A stretch of DNA of 64,000 bases from Eucommia ulmoides (GCA_016647705.1 CM028338.1:21783577-21847576); one strand, 5' to 3'; counted from the first letter of the stretch, positions 11,797-24,170 are shown. Numbers and translations: made by a program. The notes: a model not told the origin generated them from the letters alone.

Positions 11797-13673
11797 TGGT
11801 AGGGCGTAAAAAACGCCGCTACTTACACTCGCAAGTATATGAGATCTAAATTTTAGTATAGTGTGATCGTTAAGATCGGGTTATCGTATCCACAGGGATT
11901 GGTGTCGTTACTATCGAATACAGCCTTTGTCGTGACCTAACTTTATCTAGGCGAAAACAAATGTGTTTAATTAATTAAACTAATACTAATATAACCTAAA
12001 TTAACTACACTAATATGCTAATATGTTTTAGGGTAAAAAATTACCTAGGGATTAACGTGTTTACAAATACGTGTTCGATCTCGATTTACTCACGTTTAAG
12101 GTGTTCGACCTATTTGACAATTTCGGTACGTAAACTCCACTACCACCTCTCCCGAGTGTAAGACGGGGGAATACATGACTTCGAGTCAATGGATAAGTCC
12201 CCCTCAATGTCTTAACGACCCTAGATCACGTGAGTCTCGCCCAACGTCATTGATTGCACACAATCCAACTCCCTCTCGGGTTATTGGATCGTCGCGTTGT
12301 ATTTACCCTATCGACAATCTCCGTTCGTACACTCCCTCGCCACCTCTCTCGAGTGTAATATGGGGGATATAATGCGACTTCATGTCAATGAAGAAGTCCC
12401 CCTCAATGTCTTAACGATCCTAGGTCACGTGAGTCTTACCCCAACGTCACCGATTGTCCACGATTCAAACCCCGACCGGGTTATAGAATCGTGGTGTTTG
12501 TTTACCTTAATCCAAATCCGGGGTTTGTCAAAACCCCGTATTCTCCATTTATCTAACTAAGCATGATAAACAAACAATACGATAAATACAATCAAACTAC
12601 GAAGAACAATCACAAACAAAACACCGAAATCATCCAAACAAACATATTTATAAATATACAATTAATCCCTACTACAATCCATATTTAACTCATGGTCATA
12701 ACCATATGAACCTATAAATCGAGCTAAACATGATCACATGATCCTAAGATAAAGAAATAAGGAAAAACAATCTAAGAACTTAGCCTCGTTTGAAGATAAA
12801 CCGCTAAGAACGCTCAACGATCGATTCTCCGTCTTCTCCACTTTGGGATGTGAGATCCACCTCTAAAACTCCTAAATATATCCTTAGATATAGCCTAAGG
12901 GGCTCAAAATTGCAAGAGAGGCTGGAGAAGAGGGAGGAGAGAGGTATTTATAGGTAAAAGATCTCAAAATATCTAATAAATATCAAGGTTGTGCTTCTGG
13001 ATTTTTTCCTAGGTGACTTCGCCTAGGCGAAGTTAGGTCGGTTAACTTTCTGGCGGAACATCACCTCGGTGAAGGAAACTTCGCCTAGGAGAAGTTACTG
13101 TAGGTTTGCAATTTTTCTTTGATTGTAACTTATTCATCTAAACTACGATTGGGGTGATTCAAAAACCTATGGAAATATAAGAAAAATATATACAAATTCT
13201 ATGTTTTGAGTGTTTCCAAAATCGTATTTTATCATAGTCCAAAATAGCTTTCAAGTTACAGCACCTGTACCGGCTTTGCTGGTTTGGTGACCGCCTAGGT
13301 GAAGAAGTAGGCAGTGGACTTGGAAATGTTTCTACTGGGGTTTCCACCTAGGCGGAGGAATTTCCTGCCTAGGCGGTGGGCTATCAGCAGCCTTTTGTTA
13401 TTCTTAGCATCTTCACTGCCTAGGCGGAGGTCTGGACGCCTAGGCGGTGGGCTTCCTTCATATTTTTGTCTCCTTGCTTGTTTATCCATCGTAACTTCGA
13501 CTCGCCTTCGGTTCGATCTTATCGTTTTTGCTCCAGTTTCCTATCTTTTTGCTCCACACACTTGATTTATACAAAAAATATGAAAACTAATTAAAACATA
13601 ATAAAATACTATATAAACGCTCGAAAACCGACTTAATTCGGTTTGGAAATATGTAGGTAGATCACACCTATCA
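11797..13673 (-). repeat. 5' LTR of the non-autonomous Asp-LTR element
   Basis: Same start, end and internal order as 7969-9851. CCTAGG-core palindromes lie at about 13290-13460, a TATA-like CCTATAAATA at 12945-12954, and the paired ACACTCGAGAGAGG/ACACTCGGGAGAGG motifs near 12350 and 12155. This is the LTR that would drive transcription of the element. Confidence 0.88.
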
Positions 13674-13678
13674 ATTTT

Positions 13679-16045
13679 CAAAAGAAATGTAGGATACATT
13701 GAAAACCACATATGAGGGAACTGATCATCTAGCAAAGCTAGTCTTAACTTTCAAAATAATGTCAAGCAAAAGAGATTTCAAAAATTCTTTCCCGAAACTA
13801 AGAAAGTTGTGAAATGTTTTAACTATAACATCGTGGGGTATACCTTTAGCAAATTTTTTTTTAAGAAACCTAAATGTAAGTAGGTATGGGTTCCTAAAGG
13901 AACAAAAGAGGATCCAACTAACAAAATTGGACCCACGTAGAATGGGTACGATCTAGGAATTTGAGGTGCTGCGTAAAAGTTATCATGTAAACATTTGTAA
14001 GCAAGGACGAATTGTTTCTAAGAAAAGGTTGTTCTCAGCACGTGATAGGAGATAAACGTTGAAATTATGTATTTTACACCTAAAGACGAACGTCTTGTGA
14101 GTTATGAAGAATATGCCAAAGAACGTCACAACAAAATGGTATTGTGAAGAAGAAAAATAGAACACTACAAGAAATGGCCAGAACAATTCTGAACGAGAAT
14201 CGTCTTCCTAAATACTTATTGGAAAAAGTCAATAATCAAAACCAAGGAGGTGATACGACAAATGACCCACAGAATGAGGAACCAAAAGGAGAGGAGACTT
14301 ACTTTACCACGTGCTATAAAGACAATACCGGGACATTCGATAAAAGAAATTATTGGTAATTTCAAGAAAGGTGTAAGTACAAGATCCTATCTTAGGGATA
14401 TATTTAATGTTGTTTTTCTATCTCAAATTGATCCTAAAAATGTGAATAAGGCGTCAACTGATAAATCTCCACAATACAAGAAGAATTAGTTCAATTTGAA
14501 CATAATAAGGTATGGTCTCTAGTTTCTAGACCTGACTTTCATCTTGTAATTGGTACTAAATGGGTTTATCGTAATAAAACAGATGAAACAGGTATGGTAA
14601 TTAGAAATAAAAGAAGATTAGTAGCACAGGTCTATAATCAAGAAGAGAGAATTGATTATGATTAGACGTATGCTCTTGTAGCTAGACTAAAAGCTACTAA
14701 AATATTACTAACCTTTGCTTGTTCACATAATTTTAAATTATATTAAATGGATGTCAAGAGTGCATTCTTGAATGACTTTCTATCTGAAAAGTTTATGTTG
14801 AACAACCACGAGGATTTGAGAGTGATAAACTTCCCGATCATGTGTTTAAACTTCAGAAGGCTTTGTATGGACTCAAACAAGCTATGTGAGCTTGGTAAGA
14901 GAGACTTAGCTGATATTTGATTGAAAATAGTTTTAGATGGCATCTTTGTGATATTACTCTATTTAATAAGCAGAATGATTCTAATATCATGTTTGTATAG
15001 ATATATGTTGATGATATTATATTCGGATGATATTACTCTATTTATCGAGCAAAATGATTCTGATATCTTATTAGTACAGATATATGTCAATGATATTGTA
15101 TTCAGATCTACTAATGAGGGTTTTTGTCAAGAGTTTGACAAGATTATGCACGTTGAGTTTGAAATGAGTATGATGGGAGTGTTAATCGTCTTTCTTGGGT
15201 TGCAAATCAAGCAAACCAAAGAATGAATTTTCATTAATAAAGTCAAGTCCAGAAAAGAGTTAGTGAAAAAGTATGGTTTGGATGGCGCTAATGAGTACAA
15301 AACTCCTATGGAAACAACTACGATAGAAAATGATGATACGGGGAAAAACGTAAATGAGAAAATGTATCGAGGTATGATTGGTAGCTTGTTGTATCTTACT
15401 TCTAGTAGACCTGACATAGTATTTAGTGCATGCTTGTGTGTTATATTTCAGTCTTGTCCTAAAGAATCGCATTTAACTATAGTCAAGTGAATCTTTCGAT
15501 ATTTGAAAAGGACAAGTGACCTAGGATTATGGTATCCTAGGGAGAGTGACTTTAAGTTAACTAGTTACTCTGACGTTGATTTTGTCAATTGCAAAGTTGA
15601 GCGTAAAAGCACAAGAGGGTCATGTCACTTTTTATGACTTGCTTTAGTTTTTTTGTCTAGTAAGAAACAAAACTCAATGGCCTTATCTACAACTAAGGCT
15701 GAGTATTTTATAGATGGTAATTGTTGCACTCAAATTCTATATATTAAGGAACAATTATATGATTTTAGACTATGTACAGCAAAAGTCCCTATTTATTTTG
15801 ATAATAAAAGTGCTATATGCTTAAGTAAGAAACCGATATAGCACTCACAAACTAATTACATAAAGATTAGACATTATTTTATTCGTGATCACATTCAGAA
15901 AAAGGATGTAACTATTAAATATGTATATACCTCCGATCAGCTTGCCGATATTTTAACCAAACCTCTAGCAGAAGATCAATTCATGAAAATTATTCGAGGT
16001 TTAGGTATGGTTAGGTATAATGATGTATGCCTAGAGTGATATTTT
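13679..16045 (+). pseudogene. copia gag-pol fossil, continuation
   Basis: The plus strand gives, in order: the rest of gag and its basic linker (13690-13960); a protease scrap near 14010-14050; the end of the integrase core (KNRTLQEMARTI at 14150-14190); RT from about 14400 (SQIDPKN, LVIGTKWVYRNK, then QIYVNDIVF, the position of the catalytic YVDD box, near 15080); the RT tail (YRGMIGSLLYLTSSRPDI near 15365-15420); and RNase H (SSKKQNSMALSTTKAEY near 15655-15705, ending in DQLADILTKPLAEDQF near 15935-15980). Domain order and words fit a plant Ty1/copia polyprotein of the Tork/SIRE kind; I do not resolve which. It is broken in many places. Confidence 0.8.
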
Positions 16046-16331
16046 TTGGCCTCCGCCTCCACTTTTTTAGATGACAAAGGGGGAGAAGTTGATGTTTATT
16101 GAGTTAGTTGATGTTTTTGGATTTGTTCGCCAATGCATTACATTGATTAGAGGGAAAAGTTAGTATGGGGGCTTATATTGAATATCATTATTGTTTGAAT
16201 ATCTTCATCATTGTTTACTTTTGTTTTCGCTTTAATGAGTTTAAATACCTATCGTCGGATTTAAGGGGAGCGTGGTTACATTTTTTATTGAAAACAAATT
16301 AAAGTTAATTATCATCATAAAAAAAGTGGAG
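16046..16331 (+). other. copia pol-to-LTR spacer with polypurine tract
   Basis: Contains 'gatgacaaagggggagaag' near 16070 and ends in AAAAAAAGTGGAGAT at about 16318-16332, a purine run directly before the LTR start. This is the expected polypurine tract position. Confidence 0.55.
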
Positions 16332-18453
16332 ATTATTGTATCCAATGTTTTGATGAAGAAAACATAAGGGGTGCAAGATGGACGGAATAAAGATGTGAAT
16401 CGTTTTGAAGACCTTAAAGAAAAATAGGTATAACAACTATTTACTTATATACTCTCAATGCAACCCAAATTAAGATAACGCACGACACTTAAAATGAGTT
16501 AATTAAATATGTCGTGATAATAAGTGATCATTTTAAGATCCTTAAATGAGATATTGTGTGCGCTCCTTATGTAAAATGAATTCGATAATTGACTTAATTG
16601 GAAAGTATGTTTTAAAGTATAAAACTTTGAGTTTTTAGGTTAATTCAGTTAACCAAGAAAAGAAATCGGTCAACTCAATCAAATAATTAGTTTTAGAGTA
16701 AAACAAGGTGCTATTGATCCAGCCGGTCAACTGAATGAAATCGGTTGGTCAACTGTTTGAAACAGTAGCTAAATTGGTAAAGGAAGTGAGCATACTGAAA
16801 CAATCAGTCAACCGAATGAAGAGGGTCGGTAAACCATTTGAGTTAATAGATTAATTGGTGGAAAGGTGGATCACACTAATCCAATTGGTCAACTAATTAG
16901 GTGCAGTCGGTCAACCGACTGACTTTGCGCCAAAGGTTATACTGGGAGCAGGACAGGTCGGTTAACCAACTGATTCGGTTAGGATTTTGGGTGATTTGGT
17001 CTCTTGGTAAAAAACTATCTGTTTTTTATGATTTCAAGAGAGGGATTTGGGGGATTTGAATTTAATTGAAGTATTAACAACCTATTATGTTATCCCTATT
17101 AATTTGATCCATATATTTTGAGATTCTCCTAATTTAAATGGTTTAATACTTTCAGTTTCTATTGTTTTTAAATTGAGAATAGTTTTATGGACTTAAATGA
17201 GATAATTGAAAGTTATTTTTAAGTGAAATACACCTGAAATGAAAGGAAATCATATATGGGGTCTTAGAGTGTCATTTTGTGGCATATATTTGAAAAACTA
17301 GCTGTTGGAGGGATAATTATTTCTTTATTAATATGGACCTGCGGAATTAAATTGAGTACATCAATAACAATCAGTTTGAGCTTTTCTAAGAGTGAGATTT
17401 ATGTTGAGATTTATTTTTGGGGAGATTCTATTCAAGTTCTTGATCCGAAGCACTAGTTGTTTGGCATCACCGATTTGGGTTCTAATCTCTATTCAATCAT
17501 TGTCTTCGGTGTTTTCTCAGTGAGATCCTTCCAAGTTATATTATTTTCTTTAAATTTATATTTATCTTGACTACTTGGTTTAGGGTTATTAGAAAAATCG
17601 TTTTTGAACTTAAAAGCCCGAAAATCTTTTTAAGAGACTTTTGCTTGTTTATCTGATTTCGTGCTAAATTTGTGCTACCCATATTATTTATTAATCGGAT
17701 TTGAATTGCCTCACATTTATCTATCAATTAGTAATTATTCGGGACATTAATTGAGAATATTCGTATTGAGGCGGTAGAAACTCCTTGTGGAAAGAAACTT
17801 ATATTTTTTGTATTTTTGAGTTTGAGTGGATTAGACAAGTTTGTGACGGTGTCTAGTTAGGGTAGCTAGGTTTTGATCTTTTTTCTATGAAAACAATTAG
17901 AGTTTGATCTTTATCTTAGTAAAAAGGTTATTTTATTATTTCCCTTGAAAAGAATTAGGTTTTTGATTCATCTTGCAATTGAATTATTTTTGAGTGATTT
18001 GTAAAGGTTCATCATTCCATATGAAAAGCCTAAGTGAGAGAGAGTTAGGTTTTTCTTTAATTTGGTAAAAAGATAGGGTTCATCATTGACCCGTGAAAAG
18101 GGTAAATTATAAAGGTTGATTCAGTTCATGTAAAAGAATCGTGAGTTGTAATGGTTTGGTTCCTACTTAGTAAAGTAATCGAGAGGTTTAGTGGATTGAG
18201 AATCTCCGTGGAGCTCGGGGGACTGGACATAGGCAAGACTAGATTTACCGAACTAGGACAAATTCTTGTGTGATGCATTGATTTATTTTCTATCTTGTGT
18301 TTGAGTGTGCACTTAGTATTATACACAAATCCGTTGTGTATAAAGATAGTAATCTATTTAAGGAAAATGATTATTTATGTTTAAAGAAATTAATTGTTTA
18401 AATTTGATAACTACCCAATTCCCCACCTTCTTGGAAAACTCTTTCGACTAACA
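16332..18453 (+). repeat. 3' LTR of the copia element
   Basis: Starts near TTGTATCCAATGTTTTGATG and ends CTTTCGACTAACA, matching the CAACA ends of the other copies (34152, 35497, and 50753 on the minus strand). About eight to ten GGTCAACC-like motifs lie at 16660-16980. Confidence 0.75.
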
Positions 18454-21400
18454 GGTGGGGTCGGTGTAGCAAGAGGAATAGAAGCCTCTAGGTCAGCCAT
18501 GAATTCTATTATACCAAGAGTATCCGTACGAGTTTGAGTTGGGGAAATCGCAGTTAGGTGATCTAATAATAAGGTGCAATGTCTAATGATCTCCCAAAAC
18601 AAATCCTCACCGTTCCGGCGATACGGGTCGCACTTCTGTCTGAGACCACTCTTTTAATTGTAATAGCAGTAAGCTCAGAGGCTAGAACCACCTTCTTATC
18701 ACTGTGACTCGCCCAGAAGGTCAGCACCCTGTGGCCTAGTAATGTACCACCTACCAGGTGTGCTATGTCCATCTAAGGGCTAATTGATAGACTTAAAAAC
18801 CACTGAAGGTACTCATCTTCATAAATCAGGAGAGTAACTAGTACATCAGAGGGAATCGCTTGACCAAGTATGTCAAGATCTGTAATATCCGTATGATGTC
18901 CAAGCTGCACCTCCAAAGTATTAAGAGGTTGGAATAACCTACCAGAGATTTGAGTTGTAGCTCTCTCGCCCATGAACAACTCCCAAGAAGATAGACCTCT
19001 GACGATACGATGTTGAGTTGATAGTGTCCTCTTAGGAAGCATCTCCGCCTAATGAGTGTCGCGGCGATATGGTTGCAAGATAATATCTCTAAGCACCGAG
19101 CACTCTAGCTAATTGCGAGCCACCATGTGATCAAGGGAAGAAGAACCTTCCTCTAGGACGGAGCAATGCCACTTCGCCCTGTGGGGGAAGTAGTAATCTA
19201 CAGTAGAATAGGGGTAATGATGAGTGTTTTATTTACTAACAAATAAAGTATTTTTAGATTCAAATATTTGTAAGTTTTCAAGTATTTTGTTAGTTTAATA
19301 TATTTTTGTGTTGTTTTATAGGAATCATAAATAAATGAGAGAAAATATGGAAATTTAACCGGAAAGTCCAGGATTTGGTCAGAACATTGGGGCTACAGCG
19401 GGAATTCAGGGGCTACAATGTGAAAAAAATGGAGAAATTAAGACGTCCTAGTAGGAAGTTGGTGCTGCAGTGCCATTTATTCAGATAGAAAAAAAGGCAG
19501 CGCATTTTGGCGTTGCAGCGTAAAACCCTCCTTTTGGTGCTACAGTGCGAGATCAATTTATGTTGTAACGTCGCTCGATGAACTTCAAGCCCATTTTTAA
19601 CTACGATTCAATCTGATTTTGGAAAAACTTAAAACATGAACATTGTATATTTTTTCTTATCTTCCAAATAATTTGGAATCACCTCAATCAAAGTTCGAAA
19701 GAGAAAGTTATGGCCAAATTTCAAAAAGGTGCATACTACAGTGGGAAAGACTTATACTGTAGAGCTAATTCATAGACCTAAACTCATTTTGGAGCCTATA
19801 TGTACCACATTAGGCCTCAAATCCTGGGGGTGGCAATTTTTGGAGAGAAAACACCCCATGGTGTGACAATTTGAGACTGAATTGGAGAGAAAAACATCGT
19901 TGGAGACATAAAACCACAAGAAAGGGAGATTGGAGTTGAAGTTTATTGAAGATTTGAAGCTCATCTCCACAAAAATAGTTTTCTCTTCTTTTCTCTCACT
20001 CCAATCTTTATTGAATTTTGTATTTGTGATATTGTTTTGAACATATTTGTATTTATGAATTTCTTGAAAAGATTAGTTATGGATTTCACTATGTTGAGTT
20101 AAAATTCATATCTAGGGCGTGATGTAGTCTCGTTGAACCATGTTTTGAATATTTGGTTAATTGTTAGTTTTAATTCCATTCTATGCCTCTCTATGTTTAA
20201 TGCATTTGATTTATGTGGCCAATGAGTTAGATGATTTTAGGTTGTGAATTTTATGCTCGAGAGAGATTGAGTTCGTGTCTAGAATTGAGAGTGCATAATT
20301 TAGGTTGTTGTGAGTCCGAGAGGAGATCAATACCTAGGTAATCGAGTTGAAAATTTAGGATCTTGTGAGACCGGGAGGTGATCAAGTGCTAGATTTATCA
20401 ACTAGGATTTCTATTCAATTGTGTTTGTCTTTTAATGTTTCCAAGTTATGCTTCCATATGATATCTTGGTTTATTTGAGAACTTGGAATTTGACACTCAG
20501 GAGAGGTAATTTCGGGTTCGGACTTAGGTTAAGCACAACGTAAGTTTTAATCGATCAAGGGATATTTAAAGCTTGGGTAATCTATAAGGTCGGGGTGTAA
20601 CAAATGCTCTCCCCTAAATACGAGATATGGATATCAGTATTAAACTGTTTGCATATTCTCTCACTTGACACTCGGTATAGGTAGTGAGGCAGCATGAGTA
20701 ACTTTGATTATTGAATGAATGAAATTGGCTAATAATTACTTAATAGGATGACATAGGAATAACGAGATGAAATCAAGTCCCTAGAACATTTGTGTATAGA
20801 AAGTCCATATTTTATTTTACTTTTGATTTTATATTTGTTTTAATTTTATTTTATTTTTATAAACCTAAAAATTGGTTGCCTAAATAAAGTTGGGTTACGA
20901 TAATCGCAGTACTTAGTAACGATTTAAACCAATCCCTATGGATATGACACTCTACTCAACCTATAGTATTAAAACTTGACCCATATACTTGCGGTGTAGC
21001 AAAATCAATCGCTATCAGGCGACATGAGAAAATTTACTTATATGTCCAATACTGTAAGAGAAACAAAAGACAACTAAGAAATATAATATAAGAATATAAA
21101 GAAGAAATAAAAAAAAAATTAAATGAACTCACGAGTAGAAATTGCCAGAAACCTATGACGCCACCAACACGAGTAGATACGTAGAGAACATCCCTGCTAA
21201 GAAGGTTGTGAATGTGAAGCTCCCCTAGTCGAGCTTTACCAAGCCATCCAGCTCGCTCAGAGTCCCCATGAACTGGAGAGGTATGGTGGAACACGAAGAA
21301 TCCATGAAAGTCCCATCGAAGAATATGAGCAGTAGAATACAAGAGCGTTGGCCCCTCAACTCTGGGTCCTCAGAAGCTGGAAGTGTGAAGATCGACTTAG

Positions 21401-22380
21401 ACACTAAGAGACTCTATTGAATACTCTCTCTGCTCCTCTCCTCTGATAGTATAGCACCCGAGAGCACCTCTACCTCTTCCTATGATTTCTTCCTTAAGGG
21501 AACTGTTGGCCCTAGGAACCTAACTCCGGTGATCATCACCTAGTTGAGGGGCGTCGGCATCAAATCTCTACAGACTAGGTGAAGGGGTTTCATTGTCGAG
21601 AACCAACGCTTGATCAAGGCATTAAGATACCCATGATCCATATAAGAGGCCTAAATAGTGAGAAAATCCATGAAGCCACATCCCTAGAGGAATAAACGAT
21701 AGTCGGGATGCATCCTCCTCTAGTAAAGGGTGTTAAAAGTCAACCATAACCCCCTGAAATTCCCATTACAGTGGGGGTCGACCTATACAAAATCAACCCG
21801 TAAAGTAATAAAACATTTGTTATTTTAGAAAGAAAAGTCAAATTAAGAAAGATTTTAGTAGTAAACCTATGCGGAATAAAAGGTAAATAGAAGGATGATC
21901 ATGAAGATCTCCTACCAAGGACTGATCCTTGAGCACTATGGACTGAATCCACTCCGCATCAAAGGCAAAGGCTCTATTACGGAATGGTCTAGGAATAGGA
22001 TCACCAGGATAGAAGTCAAGAAATCGTCAAGAATGACCAGTTGGGCATCTCATCCTCTAGAGGGATGTAGTCTGGATCCGCTGCTATCTCAACTGCATGG
22101 GAAAGTTTAACAGACTCCTTACCCATAGAAGTACTCGATGAACCAACCATTATTGAGTTATCAATTCTAGATTCTCTAAATGTCTCATTAGTAGTAGAAG
22201 TGAAAAAGGTAGGCATATCGTCAAAAATCCTAAGTGCCGATGCCCTTGGCTGACCTTAGGATCGCTTTGAAGCACTCCCTGTCAGCAGGGTCTCGAGGGA
22301 TATGCCCTTTCCATGAGAACGGGAAAGATGACGGCCAGCATCAGTCGAAGAACCAATGGCTAATATAGTGTTGTCTAAAA
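18454..22380 (-). pseudogene. Plant mobile domain (PMD)-like fossil, copy 1, opened by a solo LTR
   Basis: Read on the minus strand from right to left. The start region is at 22020-22380. The core at about 21490-21690 has MDHGYLNALIKRW, PLHLV...MPTPL and MITGVRFLG, which match the PMD order LDHxLITALVERW, TFHLPxGEMTxTL and ITGLxxxG. At 21060-21200 there is a VGGVIGFWQF stretch like the PMD 'GG-FW' block. After the solo LTR (19218-21017) it resumes at 18600-19217 with SSLDHMVARN, DIILQPYRRDT and a YLQWF tail. Unlike most retroelement pieces here, the reading is long and domain-like. It is broken. Function is unknown; host relatives (MAIL1/MAIN) act in the nucleus. An antisense or auxiliary ORF of a Tat/Ogre element is the likeliest source (inference). 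Confidence 0.55.
19218..21017 (+). mobile_element. Solo Asp-LTR (copy A)
   Basis: Starts TGATGAGTGTTTTATTTACT and ends AATCGCTATCA. The 3' part holds the family signature 'aaaacttgacccatatacttgcggtg' (20970-20996). Flanks GGTAA and GGCGA match at 3 of 5. It contains palindromic motifs with CTGCAG/CTACAG cores at 19385-19560 and the paired ACACTC-type motifs near 20492 and 20666. It is inserted within a PMD fossil. Confidence 0.75.
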
Positions 22381-24170
22381 AAGAAAAGTCAAAGTTTTAT
22401 TACTAGGGTTTCAACTTAAGGGTACAAGGTTTGAATTTTTAGGGTTAGTACGGGACTTTTAGAGGATATTTCGGACCTACCACTGCTATTATTCTATAGA
22501 AACAATCGTGAACGACCATGATTAATCTCTAAGGATCTATCACTGGCCGAACACTAGGGGCAAGGGATTGAGTTCATCCCTCTGAGAACAATGGTTGTGA
22601 TTCTACCCACTTTAGTTTAAGTACATGTTATTTATCACTTAAACTAAGGTATAATTGAGAAAACCGAGTTCAAAATGCCTGCCCTTAAAAGTGTGATATA
22701 CCAAATTTACAAACCTATTTCGCTTTGGGGAATCATTAAAATACTAAAACCAGTATACCACTATAAGAACAAATAATGATATTGCGAAAGACAAACTAAT
22801 TAAATTACTCTATCAATCGGGTGTAATGAAAGATGATATCCAGGACTCTCAAAAATAAAAAATTAATATACATAAACAAACATGAAAATGTTCTATAACT
22901 ATAATTTACACGAAATCAAAATCCTTCCCTAAACAATGAAAATATCATACCCTAGATATTTTTTCCACATGATATAGTGATCAAAACAATCCATGACAAA
23001 CTAATTCCTAAGAGCATTCACCAAAAATACAAGTTTTAAAACAAATTTGAGCAAAAATACACGAGAATATTAGTCTATATACATGAGTACATTACAAACA
23101 AAATTAATCCCTAATTTACCTTCTAAACATGATCAAACACAATATTTATGCATGGGAACAAAGAAAAACAGTATTGCACCACCCTCAAAAAATCGAAAAA
23201 CGCCACTTCACTTGAGATAGGGAAGAACACCACCCATTTCTAGTCAAAATCATGTATTTTATGTGATATACAAACTCAAAATGCAAAATCATTGCATGAG
23301 TTTCTCAAAGAAATAAGGTTTTTAAAAAACGGTAAAAACCCTAACTATAGGGTTTAGAAATCATCCATTTTTTAAAGAAAAGAAAAATAGGTGGGCAATG
23401 ATCTACATAACATGAATTCACCTTCTAACGGATGAAAAATTGGAAGGAAATCAAGAAGGAAGTGAGAAATTCAAGGACTTTTGCTACCGAAACTGTTCCT
23501 GTTTTTATTTCCATCTCTATTTTTCGATAGCCAGACAGGCCACTGGGCTGTTTGTCTATATATAGACATCTCTGCGCATGGGCCAACATGCAGGGATACA
23601 AAAATGGTATTTTTCCCTTTCTGTTAAAATAATTTTTTTTTTAAATTTTATTTCTTAGCCTATTTTATGCGAAAAATAAGCGTTGTTACCTTGAGACACA
23701 TGAAGTATCGGAAGGCGTGCAGGAATTGACGTCCTAGACATAAAAAATAGGGTTTAAGTTGCGTTGTCATAAATTTTGAAAAAAATAGACGTCAAATCGT
23801 AACTAACCTCAAATCGGAAGAGTATCAAATCAACAAGGGTCAAATCAAAATCAAATCAAATTGTTTTACGATAAAGTGACTTTGACAGTTAAATTTGACC
23901 TGTAAAATACCTATAAATATCATAAACAACCCAGGTGTTACTCCAACGGGAAAAATCCTAAAAATGATTAACTTCACATTTAAAAAAGAAAATAAGAATA
24001 AATAATATAATAATAAACATATCGGCAGAAGTATTTATGGATTTAAAAAAGTAAAATCCCGAATTCATTTTTTAGTACCTCCGACAAATATCGAAACAAA
24101 TCGATTTAGCTTCTGAATCTAGTAGCTAATTAGTCTCCTCCCTAGCTGGCAAGTTGGGGAATATTTTATA
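22381..24170 (-). other. AT-rich, probably LTR-derived region of uncertain family
   Basis: No ORF. Around 23540-23600 the plus strand reads a TATA-like stretch (tctatatataga) followed by 'gcgcatgggccaacatgcaggg'. This resembles the order in the minus-oriented LTR at 47703-47750 (TATA, then gcgcattggccaatgtgcaggg), so this may be the promoter part of a distant Arg-LTR read on the minus strand. I could not place its ends. Confidence 0.35.

Larger units (their letters stand above)
7969..13673 (-). mobile_element. Non-coding LTR element with tRNA-Asp primer site (LARD-like), nested in copia gag
   Basis: LTRs at 7969-9851 (3') and 11797-13673 (5') flank a 1.95 kb interior with no coding capacity. 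The element reads on the minus strand: 5' LTR, primer site at 11771-11790, interior, polypurine tract at 9852-9864, 3' LTR. All the cis signals of an LTR element are present, but gag and pol are absent, so it must have depended on proteins of a relative. Flanking bases are ATTTG (7964-7968) and ATTTT (13674-13678), a 4/5 target duplication inside copia gag. The LTRs look about 90-95% alike by eye, so it is younger than its host. It appears structurally whole for a non-autonomous element. The primer and tract type suggest the Athila/Tat side of Ty3/gypsy. Confidence 0.88.
5561..18453 (+). mobile_element. Ty1/copia element with two LTRs, carrying a nested Asp-LTR element
   Basis: Two related LTRs of about 2.1 kb, 5561-7690 and 16332-18453, enclose plus-strand gag and pol fossils in copia order (gag, protease, integrase, RT, RNase H). 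The gag region is opened by a 5.7 kb element (7969-13673). Without that insertion the copia element is about 7.2 kb. The bases flanking the LTRs are AGTGG and GGTGG, a 4/5 match to a target duplication. The LTRs differ by roughly 15% by eye in the best-conserved part, so the element is old. It is broken, with many breaks. The nested element is younger, since its own LTRs are more alike. Confidence 0.8.
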
